64,000 nucleotides of DNA from the NCBI RefSeq assembly GCF_029784135.1, contig NC_073745.1:51288285-51352284 (forward strand), read 5' to 3'. Source of the DNA: Toxorhynchites rutilus septentrionalis (taxonomy: Eukaryota; Arthropoda; Insecta; Diptera; Culicidae). Under the pieces are notes generated by a model, which was given only the letters and a program-made list of their open reading frames with translations, was not told where the DNA came from and made no database searches. A program made the translations under genes and the position numbers. Below are positions 58,013-64,000 of this stretch, one piece after another (within the stretch, counting starts at the first letter, position 1; the number at the start of each line of letters is the position of its first letter).

Positions 58013-59479
58013 TGTTGAAGCAGATTATAGCTGTAACCGTCTAGTAAGACGTTTGTCCCGGCATGAAAGGTTGACTGGGTTGGATCAGTGTTCAGAAATC
58101 TTCCAGATCCAATTTGCCACTTTAAATTCGGAAGATTGAAATCACCAAGTACAACAATTTCGTCAACTGGAAGCGCACGTGAAGCTATTGTCGACACCGA
58201 TTGTACTTGCGCATCGATCAATGCAACGTCTCGAGTACGATCAGTAGGAATATAAACTACGCAGAGGTACAGCTTTTTACTTTCTAGTTTTATCGAAACC
58301 CACACTTGTTCGATACAGGACCATGAGGCTTCTCTAATCTGATGAGCTCCGGGTGTCGGTGGACAGCTATGAGAACCCCATCCCCGGATGATTTTGTACT
58401 ATTGAGTTGATTTTGGTCCGTGCGGAATACTTCACGTCGAACCAGGTCTCCGTCAAAGACTGTGTCTAGCGGATTCAGGGCTCCCATGGAGGCTTTAGCA
58501 ATGCATTCCGGTTCGATGTAGTTCCTGGAGGAAACGAAGAAGCGGAATTGAGTTTATACTTGCCGGAGTTAGCAAGCTGGAAGACCCCCTCACCAGCTCC
58601 GAACACAGGAACGGAACGGCTGAGACGGCTGGCGATGTGAGTAGATGAGCAGCAGTTCACGACTGTGTCGGGAGGCTTGGGGGCTTCCATTGAGCTGTTA
58701 GTTGTGCGTTCCGTTAGTTGATGAGGTTGGAGACATGGCGAACAGTTGGAAGCATTGCTCGTTGCGATGGTGTAGCTATCGGAATTTGAGAAGAACCAGG
58801 ATTCCCGTCGCCGATCCGTGGATGTTTCGTTGGCACCCAAAAATCCCGTTTGAAATCCTGATGATCGAATTCCCTGAAGAAAATCCCTTTGGGCCAGACT
58901 GATGGATCCAAAGCAGCCATTCCATATTTACTCCAACTTCTATTGAGATGAATGCAAGTTGTTTCAAATCGACATCCTTTCGCACGAGCCTTCGAACATC
59001 AATTGGTTGTTCCGTTTGCAAACAACTTTTCACCAACTTGGAAACATCATCTTCGGTGACATGGCTCGCTATTCTGGACAAGTAAATCCAGAACTTTTCC
59101 GTCGGTTTTGGTACAGTCTCAACAATCACATTTTGTTTCTAAACAGACTTTGTGCCACCAACAAGTCTTGAACTGGGTCAGGCCTTGGGCGTTTCTATCG
59201 CAGATGTGGCACGAGTTCGCTTGATCTTCGGCCAAGCCGGTCTATCGCTGTTAGATTCGGAATCCTTCGAATGCAGTTTTTCGGCGTGTGATTTTGCTAC
59301 AATTTTGGTTTCTCGAAGGTCATCTTTCAACTCTGACAGCGAGCTCTGAATGACCTGAGAAACAGCGCTTATAATCTCGTTAGCCATGGTCATAGGTTTT
59401 TTTTTTTTATTAATTCGTTTATTTTTACAGGCTCAGTTACTTAAGTTTAAAGGAGCCGAATTCTTAAATATATTTTTAA

Positions 59480-59482
<3 letters not shown>

Positions 59483-59524
<42 letters not shown>
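59483..59524. repeat. (TA)n microsatellite in the 3' UTR
   Basis: 21 TA dinucleotides inside the I-like 3' UTR; absent from the sister element. Confidence 0.95.
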
Positions 59525-59527
<3 letters not shown>

Positions 59528-59560
59528 AATTTTCTTACATCTATGGTTAGTAAGGTGGAA

Positions 59561-59576
59561 AACCGATTACTCGCGG
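59561..59576 (-). promoter_or_regulatory. Conserved 3'-UTR motif, second I-like element
   Basis: CCGCGAGTAATCGGTT, identical to 17496..17511. Confidence 0.55.
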
Positions 59577-59778
59577 TGTACTCGAGTTTAGAAGGGTGAC
59601 ATATTTTTAGGAGAAGGATGGGATATAAGGAAATTGTAACAATGTTGATGAGCACTCAATTCTTAAATCTATTCGTATATCTATAGTTTATTTACATTTC
59701 AACTTATTCTACTATTTATAGCAAGGGGACGAATTACCCGCAAAGGAAGGAAAGGAGGGTATAAGGATGTAGGGACAA

Positions 59779-62669
59779 TCACACACGAAGATCTCTAGCT
59801 TTAAGGAAAACATATATATGGGACATGTAATCAAGGTCTAACCGAGCCAACACATCTCTCACCGGCACATTGGGCTGTCTTCCTCCGGCCCGAAGAGAGT
59901 TTTCTAAATTCGATCTGGCAACAAGATACTCCTCGCACGACCAAACAACGTGTTCGATGTCGTGGTAACCTTGGCCACAAGCACAGATATTGCCAACGGC
60001 AAGATTAAAACGAAAGAGTAGCGCGTCTAACGAACAGTGATTGGACATGAGTCGAGAGAAGGTGCGAATAAAGTCCCGACTCAAGTCCAGACTTTTGAAC
60101 CATGGTTTGAGGCTAACCTTAGGGATAATCGAGTGAAGCCACCGACCCTATTCATTTTCGTTCCACTTACGTTGCCAGTTAGCGATGGTATTTTTACGGA
60201 CTAAAGAATAAAATTCATTGAAGGCGAATTGACGCTGATATATATCGCCTTCAATTGCACCTACCTTTGCCAATGAGTCAGCCCTCTCATTACCCGGAAT
60301 TGAGCAATGTGAAGGGACCCAGACAAAGGTAATGACATAACAGCGTCTGGATAAAGCACTCAAAATTTCTCGTATTCTCTCAAGGAAGTACGGCGAGTGC
60401 TTTTCCGGCCTCACTGAACGGATAGCTTCGACAGAGCTAAGACTATCCGTTACAATGTAATAGCGCTCAACAGGTCGTGAGGCGACGCTGTCCAGCGCCC
60501 AATGAATTGCTGCCAATTCAGCAATATACACTGAGCAAGGATTCTGAAGACTGTGTGAGGTGCTAAAAAATTCGTTGAACACTCCAAATCCTGTGGACTC
60601 GTTTATAGTGGACCCATCAGTAAAGTATATATTATCACAATTGATACGCCCATACTTTGCATTGAAGATTGTAGGAACGAACCCCAATCTAAGATAATCT
60701 GGATTTTCATGGATTTTCTCCTTCATGAACAGATCGAAATGTACAGAGGAATTGATGTAGTCAGGAAAACAAACACGGTTGGGAATATACGAAGAAGGAA
60801 CAACCTGCATAGAGGTGAATTCATGATATGAACTCATGAATCCAGAATGAAAATTTAGCTCGATCAATTGCTCAAAATTTCCGATCACCAATGGATTCAT
60901 AACCTTACACCGGATGAGGAACCGAAGAGATAATAAATTGAAGCGATCTTTTAGTGGGAGTACGCCTGCCAAAACCTCGAGACTCATGGTATGCGTTGAG
61001 GGCATACATCCCAACGCAATACGGAGACAAAGATACTGAATTCGCTCGAGTTTAATGAGGTGTGTTTTGGCAGCTGATTGAAAACAGAAACTGCCATACT
61101 CCATCACTGAGAGAATAGTTGTTCGATACAACATTATAAGATCTTCGGGATGGGCTCCCCACCAGGTGCCGGTAATTGTACGGAGAAAGTTTATTCTTTG
61201 TTGACATTTTTTACTCAGATACCTAATATGGGCCCCCCAAGTACATTTGGAGTCGAACCAGACCCCAAGATACTTGAATGACATAGCATGAGTGATCGGT
61301 TTACCCAAAAGTTGAAGCTTTGGTTTTGCTGGTCTATGCTTCCTAGAAAAAACCACCATCTCTGTTTTCTCCGTGGAGAATTCGATCCCTAGACCAATGG
61401 CCCAGGCTGAAAAATTGTTCAAAGTATCTTGTAAGGGTCCTTGCAGGTCGGATTCGTTTGATCCTACGACAGACACCACTCCATCATCTGCAAGTTGTCT
61501 TAGGCTGCAATTTTGTGTAAGACAATTGTCGATGTCGCTTACATAGAAGTTGTACAAAAGGGGGCTTAAATATGAGCCCTGGGGGAGGCCCATGTAAGAG
61601 ACCCGACTTACTGCCGAATCTCCGTGAGAAAAGTTCAAATGTTTCTCACAAAGCAAGTTATATAACATATTATTCAATAGAGGCGGTTTTCAGGGGTTCC
61701 ACGTTTCCGAAAAGCTTTAAATGCATTCGATTTTTCTACATAAAGCTTGGAACATATGCTATCCCACCATAGATTGGGAGGCCTTCGACGAATAGTGGAA
61801 CCTGGGATGGGTTTCGTTTGAGCGCGAACCGAGCTGTCATAGATCAAACGAGAAAGGAAGTTATACTCCTCCAATGGAGGTAAACCATCTCTGGAATTGA
61901 TGGCTAGAGCAATCGCGTCCGCATATTTTTTCCAGTCAATGTGTCTTGTGAGGTCATATGCCATGTTTATAGATTCAGAAGAATTCGACCCAATGGTGAT
62001 GGAAATTTTGATTGGCAAGTGATCACTACCGTTGGGGTCCTGGATTACATTCCACTTGCAATCTAACGATAGTGAATTCGAGCAAAGCGAGAGGTCAAGA
62101 GCACTTGGGTTAGCAGGAGGTTTAGGTACACGTGTTGTTTCCCCAGTGTTGAAAACGGTCATATTTAAGCTGTTACAAAGGTCATATATCAACAATGAAC
62201 GATTGTCATCGTACTGTTCCCCCCAGGCAGTTCCGTGAGAGTTGAAGTCTCCCAAGATCAATCGTGGCTCAGGAAGGAGTGAGCACATGTCATCAAGTTG
62301 TTTGCGGCTAACCGCAGCTCTCGGAGGCCAATACAAGCTGACAATACAGAGGTCTTTGCCTCTGATGTTTGCATGACAAGCAACAGCTTCGATCCCTCCA
62401 ATAGGTGGAAGGTCAATTCTAAAAAATGAGTGGCACTTATTGATCCCCAAAAGCACCCCTCCGTATCTATCATCACGGTCCAAGCGTATAATATTAAAAT
62501 CGTGGAAAGAGATATCATCTCGCGAAGAAAGCCAAGTTTCGGACAGAGCAAAAACATCACAATTGAACTTATGAATTAAAAATTTGAATGTATCCAATTT
62601 AGGGAAAAGACTACGACAATTCCACTGTAAAACAGTGATATCTCCGACCTCTCTATTTGAATTAGACAT
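59779..62669 (-). pseudogene. Second I-like ORF2, central deletion and stop
   Basis: The endonuclease part (62669..61680) is intact: LQWNCRSLFPKLDTF, ETWLSSRDD, LGDFNSHGTAWGEQ, GSDHLPI. It continues to AFRKRGTPENR and then jumps, out of frame, to PLLNNMLYNLLCEKH. Compared with the sister element, roughly 270 codons including the catalytic FLDIKGAFD of the RT palm are deleted near 61680. The rest (61677..60148) keeps GLPQGSYLSPLLYNFY, LADDG and RNase H (FTDGSTIN, AELAAIHWAL, SDSLSSVEAI, PSHCSIPGNERAD). A TAG at 60146..60148 precedes the C-terminal Cys/His tail (59779..60145, CACGQGYHDIEHVVWSC). Cannot be active. Confidence 0.93.
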
Positions 62670-62670
62670 C

Positions 62671-64000
62671 AAGAGCGATAATCATTGCAAGGAGGGGCCA
62701 TGTTTGCATCAATTGTTGCAAAATTGTCTGCATACTGGAAGCATTGAGATGACAATGGTTCTGATGGAGTCGGAAACATTAAAACACTTGAAGATTTGAT
62801 CCAAAAGGTCAGACAACTTTATGAATCCCGATTGGGAAGTTGAACTGGACGGAAAAATAGGGACAGTTGGGGTTTTTGATGTCCCCTCGAGTGCTCGATT
62901 TTTTAGGCAAGCTAACAGAGGATATAACCGTGGGGACTTGTTCTTGAACTTTGGGAGTGGTCACATTTTTGCGCCGGGGATTCCCTTTGAAAATAAACGG
63001 TGTGCCCCCGCTAGCTGTGTCCGCTTCCATTTCATCAACTGGCAACGTGGAAAAGGTATTGTGTGTTGAGATTGGTTGTTGTTGTTGTTGGGCCAGTGGA
63101 GAAGCGCCATTTAAAATTTCCGCAAAAGTGCGCTTCGAGCGTTCCTTTAAAGAGCGCTTCTGTTTCTCCCAGCGACTCTTGTAAGTTTCACAAGCTGAGA
63201 GCGCGTGTGGTGATCCTCCGCAATATGGACACTTATGCTCAGTCGCACTGCAGGATTTCCCCTCATGTTGCTCTCCGCAAGTGGCACAGCGCTCCTTGTT
63301 GGCACAATAATCTGAAGTGTGACCAACTGACTTGCATTTGTTGCAAGTCATGGGCTTTGGCACGAAGAGTCGCACAGGTAGTCTCAATTTGTCCACCATA
63401 ACGTAGTCAGGGAGGGCGGCACCAGCAAAGGTGACTCGAAACGAGTCTGACGGCGTAAATTTAGTTTGGTCCCCATCATGGGAGAGTTTCCCGAGTTGGC
63501 GACAGTCCAAGATCTTTACTTCCATTGAGGGAAGCTTCTTGAACTTGCCTTTTCCTTCTTTTTTTATTTGTTCGCTCGTCAGACCCGTTTCAGTTATCAC
63601 CCCCTCAATTTCTACGTTATGGGAGGGTATGAATGTTCTATATTCGAGAGTGAAGTGTTGGTCAGCAACAATCTCGTTTGCGTGTTTCCGTTCATTCACG
63701 ACAACCCGCAATTTGTTCGGTCTAACCCTGCGAATTTCAGATACAGAAGAGTATCTGGCCAGATCTTTCATGATCTGAATCACGTTAAGGCTTTTTCCTT
63801 TTGGTTTTGGCCGGAGGAAAACAACCCACGGGCCAGTTCCAGGTGCATCTTCTGGATAAACTCTGACACGTGGAGCGGAAACAACAGAGGGAGAAGACGA
63901 GGACGAGGACGAGGACGAGGATTGGGTTGGATCGGAAACATCAGAAGGGGGAAGCGAAATCGATGATGGGAGAGGGGGAGTGGAAATAACAGTGGGTTCA
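62671..64000 (-). pseudogene. Second I-like ORF1 (gag-like), partial, one frameshift
   Basis: Open on the minus strand from the window edge, through a poly-Ser run (about 63895..63925) and GTGPWVVFLRPKPKGKSLNV to an RNA-binding region (DLARYSSVSEIRRVRPNKLR, RVVV-type strands). Three zinc knuckles follow (CNKCKSVGHTSDYC, CATCGEQHEGKSC, CPYCGGSPHALSAC) and KRSLKERSKRTFAEIL. A frameshift near 62815 moves the C-terminus into another frame, which ends AMIIALDV and a TAA overlapping the ORF2 ATG (ATGTCTAA). The N-terminus is outside the window. Confidence 0.88.

Larger units (their letters stand above)
55600..59393 (-). pseudogene. Decayed non-LTR element with ORF1 and ORF2, interrupted
   Basis: Minus strand, 5' to 3'. 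ORF1 from 59393 (MTMANEIISAVSQVIQSSLS..LKDDLRETK), a charged segment, then EKFWIYLSRIASHVTEDDVSKLV and WPKGIFFREFDHQDF, an RRM-like gag domain. ORF2 endonuclease at 58700..58015 (CVVYIPTDRTRD, VVLGDFNLPNLKWQ). Linker at 57415..56840. RT at 56760..56430 (NYRGISALNAVSKLFE, DQHGFMPKRS), then after a SINE VRKLDKLGFSG, and KDLGVIW, RSSLEYCAVIWNPHY, KRFVRFALRRLPW to 55620. Related to, but much more decayed than, the element at 51.7-54.2 kb. Frameshifts, stops and deletions throughout. Confidence 0.88.
59400..64000 (-). mobile_element. Second I/Loner-type retrotransposon (runs off the window)
   Basis: 3' end near 59400 (A-rich ATTAATAAAA..AA), abutting the ORF1 start of the decayed non-LTR element, so it inserted at that element's 5' side. 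Contains the 3' UTR, ORF2 (with a deletion) and ORF1, which continues beyond 64000. Same gene order and 8-nt ORF overlap as the element at 17.4-22.4 kb, but clearly a different copy (substitutions throughout). Confidence 0.92.

Noticed and set aside
1..64000. CRISPR arrays, rRNA genes, endogenous viral genes or toxin genes
   Set aside because: No regularly spaced identical repeats, no rRNA-like blocks, and no viral or toxin protein motifs were seen in any frame.

Overview
The window looks like an AT-rich, transposon-dense autosomal segment of a mosquito, most likely a culicine (Aedes/Culex type). Evidence: two insect genes with introns and AATAAA polyadenylation signals, an ITmD37E-type mariner (a group described from mosquitoes), tRNA-derived SINEs of Feilai/Gecko style, and I/Loner-type non-LTR retrotransposons carrying RNase H. 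There are no operons, no CRISPR arrays and no bacterial features.

Host genes. The last three exons of a Siva-like zinc-finger gene (60..545, + strand) open the window. A complete single-exon reading frame for a sorting nexin of the SNX9/18/33 (Sh3px1) family lies at 32274..33998 (+). Two possible 3'-terminal exons on the minus strand (23520..23775 and 24953..25148; the latter ends like a CUB domain) are tentative. The rest is repeats or featureless AT-rich DNA.

Layout. 1-6.4 kb: Siva, a SINE with a 10-bp target-site duplication (TSD), a small inverted-repeat element, a second SINE with an 11-bp TSD, and a dispersed repeat. 7.3-10 kb: a 2.7-kb element with GC-rich terminal inverted repeats (TIRs) and nested insertions, one of them a 57-bp hairpin retroposon. 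11.9-13.9 kb: two decayed histone H2A copies that keep the histone 3' stem-loop. 14-17.3 kb: mariner debris, a TIR repeat and a large foldback palindrome. 17.4-22.4 kb: a 5'-truncated I-like retrotransposon (- strand). 25-31 kb: dispersed repeats, a deleted mariner and a TIR element. 35.7-39.4 kb: three TIR/MITE elements. 41.6-47.3 kb: an apparently perfect 2.85-kb tandem duplication ending inside a Tc1 element. 48.8-55.2 kb: an ITmD37E mariner, then a second mariner split by a non-LTR element and a Harbinger element. 55.6-64 kb: a decayed non-LTR element broken by a SINE and a dispersed repeat, and abutted by a second I-like element that runs off the window.

The parts do not form a pathway; they record successive insertions. 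Several elements (ITmD37E, the non-LTR element at 51.7-54.2 kb, I-like ORF2 at 17.9-21.6 kb) each carry only one in-frame stop, so they are young and only recently inactivated. The most unusual items are the tiny hairpin retroposon with a GNRA loop and exact TSDs, and the H2A copies that retain their 3' processing signals.
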